From assembly GCA_019096065.1 (NCBI GenBank), contig JAGUCH010000001.1, positions 4,464,001 through 4,528,000 of the forward strand: 64,000 bases of DNA. Direction: 5' to 3'. Below, in pieces: positions 12,549 through 24,239 of this stretch. Within the stretch, counting starts at the first letter, position 1. Each line of letters opens with the position of its first letter. A program made the position numbers and the translations under genes. The notes beneath the pieces were generated by a model. It was given only the letters and a program-made list of their open reading frames with translations. It did no database searches and was not told the DNA's origin. This DNA comes from Paracyclopina nana (lineage: Eukaryota > Arthropoda > Copepoda > Cyclopoida > Cyclopettidae).

Positions 12549-15500
12549 AAAAGCTTTGTATGTAACTTTTTAGTTGAAGAAAGAAAGGATAACTTTTTCG
12601 CCCCAGTTTCTCATAATTTTGAATTAACCCCGATTTTTGGGTAGCAATATGGAGTTTAGCGCGCAAAATATGCACGCAATTTCGCGCAACCTTTCGCGCG
12701 AGCAGTTCAATGAACCAGCAGACAAAAAGAAGATTTGAGAACTGAGGCGAGGAGCAACAAAGAAACTTCTTGATAAATTATGCTCACAGTATTATTTATG
12801 ACTTAGAAATTGGAAGAGCACGTAACATGTTTTTCTTTTTTAAGGAATTGCATTCTTTTCTTTCCTCAAATTCCATACAAATGAGCGTAGAATTACGGGA
12901 GCATTTTACAGCTATTAAAACAAAAAAAGTTGAAAGTTTAGAAGACTCATCCAGAATCTGGCTATAGAAATCACTTTTGAGACTTACCAATGCTGATACA
13001 GAATCTTAAGAGGGATTTCCTGCTAGAAAAAAGGATTGAAGAACGAGATGGTGGTGAGGTGAAAATCCAGCTTTTTGATCTGTATCTGGGGCTGCAAACT
13101 AGGAGAACAGCCACCCCAATAAGCCCTAGGGTGGAAGGAGTCAAATGGTTCTCACATTCCAATTCTTCCAAAAGATTCGTATCTCAAGCTCAAAATGAAG
13201 GCAAGCAAAATTGCCTCATTCAATCCCACAAAACACTTGAGCAAATAGGAGTAATGATCGAAAACCATGACTAGGCACGTAAAAACGGTTTTCTGCAATG
13301 ATGAAGTGGAAGGAAAAACCAATGAATAATAATAAAGCAACAACACCAAACAAACTCACGTGTCCAACGAACTTTGGCGAAATGTAAACAAACCAGTCGA
13401 GTACTAACCTACTTCGCCTTTTTTAGGGCATTTTTGAAGGGGAAAAATGTTAAGGCTGCAGTGTTGAAATTAGTTAGCCTTTGAATGAACTGCTTAAATA
13501 CGTTGTCCGAAGGTTGGTCATTGTTGCAAGATTTACGGGACAAACGGTTGGAACTGAACACAATTGCCCAAAAGGCATTGTTTTCTCGTTGGTATGCAAT
13601 GCATCCATTAACTATTTGTTGCCTACTTGAGTGTTTGGAAATGGATCTCGTTAAAAAATGACGGATGGACAAAACTTAGTTAGCTCTGAGCCATAATGAT
13701 TGCATCTTGAGCATTTGGCAAACTTCTCGAATTTCTAGCTTCTTCGCCCCCTCAACTCTCGGAGCAAGACAACAATTCAGCTATTTTCCACAACTTACAG
13801 CCAGCTAACCATTGCCAGCAAACAAGAATTGATTGAAAGATTGGTGTTTTCCCTTCTTGATTGGTCTCATCAAGCAAAGGTCACAACAACCTAAAGGCTG
13901 TCTGCTGTGGTGGGAAAACCTAGTTTCACAAATATAATCTTGATCAGCATCAAAACTAGAAAATTTGAGGCTTAGCACTTGTTTTCACCACCCATGCGGC
14001 ATCATCTCCTCCCTAAAACATGCAAAGATTAAAGACATGCCCTGAAGAAAACCTTATGGCTAACATAGGCTGAGTAGAAAATATGAAATGGTAGAATTCT
14101 GAAGGGAGCTCGTGTACTTTTAACATGAACTGAATTAAGGCTAACTTTATGTTTTACCCTTTTTATGCTTTTTTCTCGCTCAAACCATTTTTTTGGTTCA
14201 ATATTTGCTGAGTAATTGGGTGTTTCTATGAGGGGTGGCGTGGGTCTTTGAACAGGGGGTAATTTAATGGTTGGATTTTTGGATTTTTTGTCAGCAGCCT
14301 GCTAAGTAGTAAATTGATTTTAGTGGTAGATTGACTTCCTCTCTGGTAGACTGTATTAGGGTTGTTATCGTGCCGCTGGCATCGCCTGATTTTTAGCCAT
14401 TCATGCTTCAGTTCCTCTCAATTGAAGAGTTTTGAGTCTGGACAGTTTGAAGTGGGTGCATCCTCCTCTCTCCAAACTTTGTCAACCACAAGTTTGACAA
14501 CTCATGGTTAAGGCTAAGCAATCAAGATTATCTGATAGAAATCTCATTGAACTCCCCTCGTAGATCTAAACAAAGCAAGTCGAAAAATAGAAATTTTTTG
14601 GTTGACGTGGCACAAAGTAAAAAGGAAAAAGTTGCCTCTATAGCTTGTTGCATTTGGAGTCACAATGCTATAGTTGTGATTTTTCTGCAAAATTGGTGAA
14701 ACGTTAGTAATGCAAGTAGTTAAAATGATTGTCAAGTTTCTGGCTGCTTAAGCCCTTATGAATAGAGAGGAGCTACTAAAGTCAAATTGTACCACACCAC
14801 CTGCCTTTTGTTGGGAAAAACTCGAGCCAAAAAGTGACAAAGTCAAGGCCAGAAATCCAGTAACTTCACAAGAAGATTTGTTGCATTCTTGAGTTTGTCA
14901 AAGTCACCAAGTAACCACACTTGTGAGCTGTCAGCCTCTGACAAAGGCGAGAAAAAATGTCCCTAGAATCATTCCGAAAAAGGGGTCTTCTCAAGTCACA
15001 AATTACTGGAAAAACGATCATCTCAGACGAACGTGAGATATTCTGTCTTGCAAGTCTTCTTCAGTCATACTTCATGCTTTTTTATGCCTGTTTAGTTACA
15101 GAATGCGCGGCCTTATTAATTTTTCTTCTCACATCAAACTTAAGTTATAGAGATTGATCGTGAGACTCGTAAAGTGACTTCAGAAATCAATTTTGTGCTT
15201 GACACTTTTCTGCGAAAGAATCATGAAGTAGATTGCCTTAAGTTTCGTAATTGTCACTTTACCATTGTTATTTACGTCTCCTGTAATGTTTTGGCCACAG
15301 ACAATTATGGAAAATTCTTATTTATGGCCGCTGCATCAAAGACATCTGCTATTTACCATCTTGTGTATCTTTGGCTCTTCTCCAGCATGTCACCTCTTCT
15401 TCATTGCTCATATACAAATCTTTGATGAAAATTAGTTGGCCAAGCCAGATTCCAATTCCATATTAGGCCTGGACCAACGGACGGATTACTGACACCTTTT

Positions 15501-16613
15501 CTGGGATGCTTCATTCAGAGCTTGTTGTGTACCTAGAATTGAATTTGGCAACATTCCACATCATCTGTATGATCCAGGGTGAGATTTCAGCTGCTGATAA
15601 GAGAGGGCAAAACACATTTTACGTCCATTGAAAAATTGACATATCTTGAAAATGCCAAGAATACAGCTCCATTGTCCACGTCTGGCCCGAGGTGCGAAAA
15701 ATCCACTGAAAATTGATAACTCATCTATCTTTGTTGCATTCCTGGCCACACCCAAGCTGCAGATTCAAGTTGATCAGATCATCTTGAGCATGTGGTCAGT
15801 ATTTTTGTATAATCTCTTTATTTTGTGGAACTGCCTCTTTGAGAGATGTGCAAAGTGCAATTCCCTTGATGTGGCCCTATACTCTGAACAAATCTAGTTC
15901 GTCTCTAACTGCTAGTACAAGAATCGCATTTTTTAGAAGCTGCTCAGCAACTGCGCAAGAGCAAAAAATGGCTTCTTTATGAGAAGAAAAAAATGCTGTG
16001 CCCTCATTATTTAGTTTGTATCTTGTTTCAGTGTCAACATACCGTAGACTAATTATCTAGGGAAGAAAAAGCATGGTAATCAGAAATGGTGAGAAAATTT
16101 TCTCATGACCCATTCAAAAATTAGATGATCCCATAACCATCAGATTGGTATTTCCTTTATCATCTAAAATGAAAGAAAAACTGCAGCCATGAATGGCTCA
16201 TCACAAAACCACGCCGCGCGCGACAGAGAGCAGCTACTCAATGTTTGCTCAGCAGAAAATAGCAATATGGTGTTTATCAATAATAACAACAGCATATTTT
16301 CGCTGGATTTGCGAAGGGCTTGGACAATAGGCTAGAAAATCTGGTTATATTGTTATAATGAGATGATTCACAGGAGGTCCGACAGCAACTTCCGCCATTG
16401 CACTGTGGGCCACGTTTAGGCCTATTGCCATCAAACCTATCCACGTTTTTTTTGCAATAGATCAATACTTTCTTGATAATGGCCCATATCCTTAATTGCT
16501 TTGAGGAAACCTCTTTGATTTTTGCTCGGTTCCCAGCGTGCATATTCACATAGTAAACCAACAATGTTTTGGTGAAATGAGCGGAAATTGATTTGCAGCT
16601 GTAGAGCTAGCTG
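12549..16613. other. Intergenic or intronic, nothing firm
   Basis: Only open frames under about 100 codons, overlapping on both strands. No splice-supported exon or repeat was recognised. Confidence 0.35.
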
Positions 16614-16816
16614 TCAATTTTTTAGCCCTACAATTTTCGAGTTTTGACCAGGATGACCATGACCTTGATAGTCGAAGATAGACCCATCATCATCTGAGTT
16701 AACATTTGAAACAGTGCGCTCGGCATTTTCGACGATTGAAACCCGTCTGAAATTGGCACTTGTGCAATTGAAACGTTTCAAGGACCGAAAAAAGCGAAAG
16801 ATTCTTCCTTGAGGCA

Positions 16817-16825
16817 TTTGAAGCG
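16817..16825. repeat. Left 9-bp target site duplication
   Basis: TTTGAAGCG directly abuts the GGGACC terminus of the foldback element and is repeated exactly at its other end. Confidence 0.93.
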
Positions 16826-17020
16826 GGGACCATATAAAATGCCCAAACTCGCCCAAACTCACCCAAACTCGCCCAAACTTTTTAATCTTAAAAATTTCAA
16901 TGCAGGTAGATCCAGTGGCATTAGCAGAGCAAAAATATATCATTTTTAATGTCCAAATCCAATAGTAAGTACCTAAAAAAGTCATTTAAAGAATGAAAGA
17001 ATACTTTATAATAGTCTGTC

Positions 17021-17790
17021 CGCCCAAACTCGCCCAAACCTTTAGATTTTCAAAATTCCAATGCCAAAAGCTCCCTTATGATGAGGAGAGCCCAAATATA
17101 AAGTTTCAGCTTCCAAATCCTATTGGAAGTGGGTTAATTATTAACTTAAACATTGAAATGGCTGCTATAAAAGGAGTTTGGGCACAAACTCGCCCAAACC
17201 TGCACAAACCAGCCCAAACTTTCAAGACAAGTGTTTTTCAAGCTGCAGAACCTTTTTGTAGAAAACTTTTTGTTTTTTTACTGTTCATAAAATGATAGTT
17301 TTAACTTAAAAACTTAAAAAACACAAACTCGCCCAAACCTTTAGATTTTCAAAATTCTAATGCCTAAAGCTCCCTTATGATGAGGAGAGCCCAAATATAA
17401 AGTTTCAGCTTCCAAATCCTATTGGAAGTGGGTTAATTATTAACTTAAACATTGAAATGGCTGCTATAAAAGGAGTTTGGGCACAAACTCGCCCAAACCT
17501 GCACAAACCAGCCCAAACTTTCAAGAAAAGTGTTTTTCAAGCTGCAGAACCTTTTTGTAGAAAACTTTTTGTTTTTTTACTGTTCATAAAATGATAGTTT
17601 TAACTTAAAAACTTAAAAAACACAAACTCGCCCAAACCTTTAGATTTTCAAAATTCTAATGCCTAAAGCTCCCTTATGATGAGGAGAGCCCAAATATAAA
17701 GTTTCAGCTTCCAAATCCTATTGGAAGTGGGTTAATTATTAACTTAAACATTGAAATGGCTGCTATAAAACTCGCCCAAACCTTTAGATT
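17021..17790 (+). repeat. Tandem 299-bp units, left arm
   Basis: About 2.6 copies in direct orientation. The marker AAACCTTTAG recurs at 17036, 17335 and 17634, then early at 17778 where the last unit is cut short. Each unit holds several CCCAAACTCG-type decamers and an AATTATTAACTTAAAC segment. The open frames seen in the units simply repeat with the array and are not genes. Confidence 0.9.
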
Positions 17791-17800
17791 TTTAAAATTT

Positions 17801-19446
17801 GGTTTGGGCGAGTTTGTGTTTTTTAAGTTTTTAAGTTAAAACTATCATTTCAATGTTTAAGTTAATAATTAAACCACTTCCAATAGGATTTGGAAGCTGT
17901 AACTTTATATTTGGGCTCTCCTCATCATAAGGGAGCTTTAGGCATTAGAATTTTGAAAATCTAAAGGTTTGGGCGAGTTTGTGTTTTTTAAGTTTTTAAG
18001 TTAAAACTATCATTTTATGAACAGTAAAATGGCAAAAGATCTACAAATAGGTTCTGCAGCTTGAAAAACACTTTTCTTGAAAGTTTGGGCTGGTTTGTGC
18101 AGGTTTGGGCGAGTTTGTGCCCAAACTCCTTTTATAGCAGCCATTTCAATGTTTAAGTTAATAATTAACCCACTTCCAATAGGATTTGGAAGCTGTAACT
18201 TTATATTTGGGCTCTCCTCATAAAGAGCTTTAGGCATTAGAATTTTGAAAATCTGAGTTTAGAAGTTGTGTTTTAAGTTTTTAAGTTAAAACTATCATTT
18301 TATGAACAGTAAAACGGCAAAAGGTCTACAAATAGGTTCTGCAGCTTGAAAACACTGCTGGTTTGGGCACAATTTTGCGGATTTAGGCAGTTTGTGCCCA
18401 AACTCCTTTTATAGCAGCCATTTCAATGTTTAAGTTAATAATTAACCCACTTCCAATAGGATTTGGAAGCTGAAACTTTATATTTGGGCTCTCCTCATAA
18501 GGAAACTTTAGGCATTAGAATTTTGAAAATCTAAAGGTTTGGGCGAGTTTGTGTTTTTTAAGTTTTTAAGTTAAAACTATCATTTTATGAACAGTAAAAA
18601 AACAAAAAGTTTTCTACAAAAAGGTTCTGCAGCTTGAAAAACACTTGTCTTGAAAGTTTGGGCTGGTTTGTGCAGGTTTGGGCGAGTTTGTGCCCAAACT
18701 CCTTTTATAGCAGCCATTTCAATGTTTAAGTTAATAATTAACCCACTTCCAATAGGATTTGGAAGCTGAAACTTTATATTTGGGCTCTCCTCATCATAAG
18801 GGAGCTTTTGGCATTGGAATTTTGAAAATCTAAAGGTTTGGGCGAGTTTGTGTTTTTTAAGTTTTTAAGTTAAAACTATCATTTTATGAACAGTAAAATG
18901 GCAAAAGGTCTACAAATAGGTTCTGCAGCTTGAAAAACACTTTTCTTGAAAGTTTGGGCTGGTTTGTGCAGGTTTGGGCGAGTTTGTGCCCAAACTCCTT
19001 TTATAGCAGCCATTTCAATGTTTAAGTTAATAATTAACCCACTTCCAATAGGATTTGGAAGCTGAAACTTTATATTTGGGCTCTCCTCATCATAAGGGAG
19101 CTTTTGGCATTGGAATTTTGAAAATCTAAAGGTTTGGGCGAGTTTGTGTTTTTTAAGTTTTTAAGTTAAAACTATCATTTTATGAACAGTAAAATGGCAA
19201 AAGGTCTACAAATAGGTTCTGCAGCTTGAAAAACACTTTTCTTGAAAGTTTGGGCTGGTTTGTGCAGGTTTGGGCGAGTTTGTGCCCAAACTCCTTTTAT
19301 AGCAGCCATTTCAATGTTTAAGTTAATAATTAACCCACTTCCAATAGGATTTGGAAGCTGAAACTTTATATTTGGGCTCTCCTCATCATAAGGGAGCTTT
19401 TGGCATTGGAATTTTGAAAATCTAAAGGTTTGGGCGAGTTTGGGCG
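17801..19446 (-). repeat. Tandem 299-bp units, right arm (inverted)
   Basis: Five to six copies of the left-arm unit in inverted orientation. Most are close to 299 bp; the junctions lie near 17960, 18255, 18530, 18830, 19130 and 19430. The copies at 18180-18540 are the most diverged, with small deletions and loss of the usual TTTGGGCGAG junction, while the outer copies look nearly identical to each other. Confidence 0.88.
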
Positions 19447-19641
19447 GACAGACTATTATAAAGTATTCTTTCATTCTTTAAATGACTTTTTTAGGTACTT
19501 ACTATTGGATTTGGACATTAAAAATGATATATTTTTGCTCTGCTAATGCCACTGGATCTACCTGCATTGAAATTTTTAAGATTAAAAAGTTTGGGCGAGT
19601 TTGGGTGAGTTTGGGCGAGTTTGGGCATTTTATATGGTCCC

Positions 19642-19650
19642 TTTGAAGCG
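19642..19650. repeat. Right 9-bp target site duplication
   Basis: TTTGAAGCG directly follows the GGTCCC terminus of the foldback element and matches the left copy base for base. Confidence 0.93.
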
Positions 19651-20002
19651 CGTACGGAACAATCATCGCAGTGAAGTTGTCTAAACTTTTTCCACAAGCA
19701 GCCTTTTCTTGACCGATGATTTTTTTAGCCCTTGATCCCATAATGGCCATGCAGCACAAATGTGAAAAAACTCGCATAAATTGTACAGGTGATTTTCTGG
19801 TATGAAAACCAATTGCCACAAGTCCAACATCAAAGCTGATTTGGAATGTTAATCCTGCAACATTCATCAGAGCCATAAATGTAAAATGTTTACGCCACTG
19901 CGTGTCGCGCTCATGGCACAAAATCACATTTGTCGTCCTGGAGGAATTTCATGGGGTTTTAGCTAAAGCAGCTGCTTCAGTTTTCAGTCCTGGCTCTTTT
20001 AT

Positions 20003-20185
20003 TCAATCAGAGCTGAGCGTACTACAGTTGTATTTCTGGTCATGTTTACAACCCAGAAATTCCATTGATGTTAATCCTATCAACACATGTTCAAGAGCTT
20101 GTCTAGCGAAGCCCTTCAGCGAAACAATTTGCACTTTTATTTGATCTACATCATCACCTCCTTCTCCTGCTGCTCCTCGAGATTG
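20003..20185 (-). CDS. Candidate exon upstream of the split segment
   Basis: This open segment begins after a possible acceptor (GAAATTAG) and can be joined in frame to 20241-20332 by removing a 55-nt GT-AG intron (20186-20240). It encodes a stretch rich in charged and aliphatic residues (motif VDQIKVQIVSLKGF), then a cysteine-containing end (FLGCKHDQKYNC), and runs to a stop. The short intron is similar in length to the 62-nt intron of the peptide gene at 43.9 kb. The donor leading on to the split segment was not found, so linkage to it is an inference. The family is unrecognised. Confidence 0.35.
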   Translation of the reverse strand, partial: QSRGAAGEGGDDVDQIKVQIVSLKGFARQALEHVLIGLTSMEFLGCKHDQKYNCSTLSSD

Positions 20186-20240
20186 CTAATTTCCATGACA
20201 ATGCCTAGATTGTGATAAGCCGATTTGGCTTTCTGTATAC

Positions 20241-20332
20241 GGGAGCTGCTAAAAGTGCAATTTCATTTGTCAGAGCCTTGACCCCTTTGAGGAAGCTTTG
20301 ATGAGCATCTTGAGGCATAATTTCATCATCAT
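20241..20332 (-). CDS. Candidate exon with Asp run
   Basis: An open segment encoding an acidic DDDDE run, then helix-like sequence (FLKGVKALTNEIALLAAP), ending at a GTATAC donor. It joins in phase 0 to the next segment at 20185. The upstream boundary is uncertain. No family is recognised. Confidence 0.33.
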
Positions 20333-20837
20333 CATCATGATGCACTTGCGATACTCAGGAAATGTCACATTTTGCGTGAAAAAGTGAGCACTTTCATTTC
20401 CTCGCATCATCTTTTAAAAAGTGGATAGGGAACGCGAGTCCTCTTTTCTTTTGAGTTTTCGCTTTATTTGAGGTGGGCTCGGGTTCCACCTTCAAAAGTA
20501 TTTTTAGACTGAAAGAGTACAAAACTACAAGATATTTGAATTTATATATGTTTTCCTCGTTGCATAGATCTTCCTGAGTAAACTGCCCCACCAAACAATC
20601 AAAGCATTGCTGCTAAGCACAGGTTGGCAAGAATTTCACGCTAGGTCGGTGGGGATTTATCCTGAGCTGTGCAAAGTAGCTGTCGTGTCAAGGATGTGTG
20701 TTATTTGACACAGAGTGAAACCTGAGAAGTTATATCATAAAGTGCTCAACTGCTGAGCGTGGAGCCGACTTTTTACAGCCCAGATGGTCGGCAAAAGCAG
20801 ACAGAAATAACAACATTATAGTAATGAGTAGCACCGT

Positions 20838-21026
20838 TCAGTTTGTTAATTTCTGTTGCGGTGTTTTTGACAAATCGCTACCGCACTCGATCGTCGCTGC
20901 TGCTGCAACTTGATCGGACGAAATATTTCGAAAAAGAAGTGACAGCTCGGGGCAATAATTTTCGACTTCTTGGAATGTGCAGTACGCAGAGCATAGTATA
21001 TTGGAGATTTGAACGCTCACCGTCAA
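20838..21026 (-). CDS. Candidate extracellular exon fragment
   Basis: An open frame of about 60 codons with a cysteine-spaced stretch (CSAYCTFQEVENYC) and an N-glycosylation sequon (RNISS), ending in a stop. The composition resembles an extracellular domain, but the opposite strand is also open for over 80 codons and neither splice boundary is clear. Confidence 0.22.
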   Translation of the reverse strand: MTVSVQISNILCSAYCTFQEVENYCPELSLLFRNISSDQVAAAATIECGSDLSKTPQQKLTN

Positions 21027-22258
21027 CGAGAAAAAGATTGAGGAAATTTAATTTGGCTAATTACAGGATGTATTTGCAATTTAGCAAAATATGTTGACGG
21101 CGCTCGTGCTCACCCAGCACAAACCATATTTTCTAATGACAATCCTGGGATGATGGTTCTTGCTGCCATCAAATAAGGTGCAAGATAAGCATCGTTTATA
21201 AGCATCTCCAGATTTCTTTTTAATTTCTTTAATGATAGATTATTGGCCTTACCCGCTGGTAAGGTAGTAGTAGCCTCTCAAGATGGAGGTAGTAATTGAG
21301 ACTAGGGCTGGACCTCGCACAAAGTGATTAGATTTTTGGGGTTCAAGTTAATCACAAACAGAAAATCTCTCCCCTACTTCATCTGTTACCCTTCAGCTCG
21401 GAATGATTAATGTCCTAAGCTCCAGATGAGATTGTGTTGCTTTGACACCGACCGAATCCAAATACAAGGGGTGCCAAAAAATACTGACTGCAATAGTACT
21501 ATTTGGAGATTCATATCTTCCTTATGGAATGCAGCAAACATGCAGCGAATATTTAGGAATATGTTGAAAACAGCATTTGGCGGTACTCTCTGTAGAACTG
21601 AAAGTTTAATGCTGACGCGTGTCCATTTCGCCAATTTCCAGAACAACTAACTAATCTGCTGGAAGGCTGATTGTTCGAAATCTATCGCAGTTATTGCAGA
21701 ACACTCATTACAACACTTCCTAGCAATTCTTCAGAAGAACTCCGACATTGCTGCTGCTGACGTGAGCTGGCGGCCGAAAAATGGAGCTACTTAACTGTAT
21801 TTCTAATTTGCATCCAAGAATGTATATGCTCTGGGGCTGAACTATCGGTCAGAAGTTCATCTCAGGAACAAAGGCAAGACTCGAGGAAGCTTGACCGAGA
21901 AAATGCAAAATAAAACCAATCTCTGCTGGGCAGGCATCATTATTTCTGGAATTTCGTGCTCACATTGAATATCCACTTTTTTTAGCTGGTGCAACGCAAC
22001 GTTATTCTTCAGTAGAGGAAAAAACCGAGAAATCTCTTCAGATGTTTCAGTCTGAGATCACTACAACTGACGTTTCATCATAGGGGAAACGCTTTTTTTT
22101 TGGACACAATGCCTAGGACAGAACTGAGAAAAATCTGATGATTGGTCCCAAAATGGCCCGTGTCTTATTGGGAAAATAGCAGTGCTTGACTTCCTCCTCG
22201 AGGCTTAAATTGGCTAATAATCCAACTACGCACGATGTCCAGGTGACAAATACGATCA

Positions 22259-22557
22259 AACTTTCGTAACTTTTCCAATAAAGCTGGAATGATGAACAAG
22301 AAGTTCTGTGCTCATACCAAGCGACTTGCAGCTATGGGAAAAAATGTTAACTTTTTCCTCAAATGATTTTATCTCTGTAATTATGATGTCCCATTTGATC
22401 ATGAAATTATTGTTACACTCTCCACTGTAGGTGGTCCAGCAGGTTGCGTGGAATGTGGGCAAACTATTTTTGGCAACAATAGTCGAATTATCAAAGGCAG
22501 CTGCCGTGTTGTCGGTCAAGCAGCATTCAAATGGGATGATTTGATAAGGAGACACTT
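22259..22557 (-). CDS. Candidate cysteine-rich extracellular exon
   Basis: A strong acceptor (a T-rich tract ending TTCTACAG) precedes an open frame of about 100 codons. It contains a CC pair, further cysteines (ATCWTTYSGEC, SHSCKS) and an NST sequon, as in a secreted or extracellular domain. The donor at the far end is weak. Neighbouring minus-strand candidates at 23.8-24.1 kb and 19.6-20.3 kb contain hydrophobic stretches, so one membrane-protein gene running leftward is possible but unproven. Confidence 0.38.
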
Positions 22558-23816
22558 CTGTAGAATAAATAGAAAGCTGAAGCGAGCTATATTTGCTCTT
22601 TGATATACATAAAAGCCTTTTCTAGTTAGCTTTGCGAGCAGAAATAATAATAATAATAATGCTGCCAGCTGCATTTACATAGCATCGCAAGAGTTGGTGA
22701 TAAGTGAGCGCCTTGCGTGTTTTGCCACCATATTTTCCGAAAAAGATACAGATGAGAAATTCAGACAACAGCTAAGCTGTAAAAACGAGCTAGGATTTGT
22801 AAATGACTGGAATCTTTTACGATTCATAAAAAATGTAGGCTGGGACTTGCTGCTAGGGAAGTAAAGTGGCTCGCACCTAAATCAAACGGAATTACCATAT
22901 AACTTTTTATATAGAATGCTGGTCACAATGCTGGTCACATAACCAAAAAAATTGCAGCTCGTGAGTGATCAGAAGGGTTTTTCTCTGCTTTTAAGATCAA
23001 TGGCCAACATAAGCCATATTGGAAAATAAATTGGGGAAGTGAGAGAATTAATCTCCCACTAAATTCTCCTTCAAGGTCAAGCCCAAACCTATTTCTTGCA
23101 ATCAAGCTTCGTTTCACAAAGGTTCGTAATTCGATTTTTTTCACCACATTTTCCCCCCTCAACAAAAGGGCCTTGATTTTTATAGGAACGTACGCCCACA
23201 AAAATCACGTTTGCACGTCTTCGATTATTTTGCACATACTTGCATATCTTTTTTGATGTCCTGTTGCCCTTAAATTTTTGAAAGTCGACATGAAGAGTGA
23301 TTAGGAGCCATGACCTAAAGTAAAGCCTTTTGCTATGCTTACACCTCACCGTGCACACCTCTGAGCGTGTGCCTTTTTTGAGAGCAAATGAGCATTCATT
23401 CAGGTGTAACTAAATACCAACTAATCATAATGGCTTTCATAGGTAGCAGAGTAATGTCGAGATTTGAAATTCCTCACGCAAAAGTCGTAAACCTCCTCCC
23501 ACTAATTACTAGATGTGAAAACTATTGGAATTCTCAATAACCCTGCCAAAATTGCACTCGTGTTAATTACGAATCGAATGGAAAAGAAAAATAACCGAGT
23601 ATTACTATGAAAGAGCAAAAATGTGAAGCTTCACATCATCAACATAATTGATCCTTGTTTTACAACAGGAATTCGAGCTCCTCGATAAATCGGGGCGAGC
23701 TTGAAAATGTAGCATATTCCCAAGCGACGAGGGCAATATTTCATGAGGCAGAAAACCATTTTGTTCCATATTCTAGCCTAAATAGAGAGGAGGAGGATTA
23801 AGAATGCAAAACGAAC

Positions 23817-24133
23817 CTTGGGGCCAGACCTGAAATTGATCACAGCAGTGAAAACACATTCTATACATAAAATGACCTGGTTACTCTTCTTGGTCAGATC
23901 ATCATCATCCTCGTGCCAAATTGGGAATTTTCTTCCTACCCTTGATGAGGTCCTCCACAGTAGAGCAAGGGCGGGCTGAAAACCTTTCTGAAGCAAAAGT
24001 GGTGGTATCTCGGTCACTCCTCCTCTTGGTGCTGTGATAATGAGGGTGAAAATTGTAGCCAAGGCTTCAAGTATATTAATGAGCGTTCCTCGCTCAAGCA
24101 AAATCGAAGCCATAATTTTCCACTTTGTCAATC
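23817..24133 (-). CDS. Candidate exon with hydrophobic segments
   Basis: An open frame of just over 100 codons follows a possible acceptor (GTAGCTCAG) and reaches a possible donor (CCCCAAG before GTTCGT). It encodes a hydrophobic helix (LINILEALATIFTLIITA), a basic loop, an acidic HEDDDD stretch and a second, shorter hydrophobic segment (QVILCIECVFTAVINF), like a piece of a multi-pass membrane protein. The family is not recognised. It is the most upstream of the minus-strand candidates in this region. Confidence 0.35.
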
Positions 24134-24239
24134 CTGAGCTACAAGTCCAAGAAGAGCCACTAAACTGACATAATCACCCTCTTCTTGATTGCAACTCCTA
24201 CAAAAGTGCATTTGCATATGTAATTGAGCAACAGGAGCA

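Larger units (their letters stand above)
16826..19641. mobile_element. Foldback transposon, 2,816 bp
   Basis: The ends are inverted repeats starting GGGACCATATAAAATGCCC, flanked on both sides by TTTGAAGCG, a perfect 9-bp target duplication (16817-16825 and 19642-19650). The outer 195 bp of each arm look identical by eye. Inward, each arm is built of tandem units of about 299 bp: about 2.6 direct units on the left (17021-17790) and five to six inverted units on the right (17801-19446). The arms meet at a sharp turn near 17790-17800 (CTCGCCCAAACC facing GGTTTGGGCGAG). No transposase is encoded, so it is non-autonomous. Arms made of tandem repeats plus a 9-bp duplication fit Drosophila FB-type foldback elements; 9-bp duplications also occur in Mutator-like elements, so the superfamily stays open. 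Confidence 0.93.
16614..19937 (-). pseudogene. Coding segment split by a foldback transposon
   Basis: On the minus strand an open frame enters after a possible acceptor (CTCCAG before 19937), runs to the 9-bp target duplication at 19642-19650, and meets the foldback element. Beyond the element, from 16816 to a stop at 16614-16616, the same reading frame is open. Removing the element and one target copy leaves about 499 nt with no in-frame stop; both sides read Leu-Gln at the junction. The upstream part has a hydrophobic stretch near FMALMNVAGLTF; the downstream part is basic, then acidic (NSDDDGSIFDY), like a cytoplasmic tail. The family is not recognised. If this exon belongs to an active gene, this allele is broken. 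It could instead be non-coding sequence open by chance. Confidence 0.45.

Noticed and set aside
17021-19446. Possible CRISPR-like or satellite array
   Set aside because: Units are contiguous with no unique spacers, inverted about a centre and flanked by a target duplication, so it is part of a transposon.
16993-19474. Three or more similar open frames of 75-100 codons inside the foldback array
   Set aside because: They recur because the 299-bp unit recurs. They have no independent start context and are reshaped by unit variants, so they are repeat artefacts rather than a gene family.
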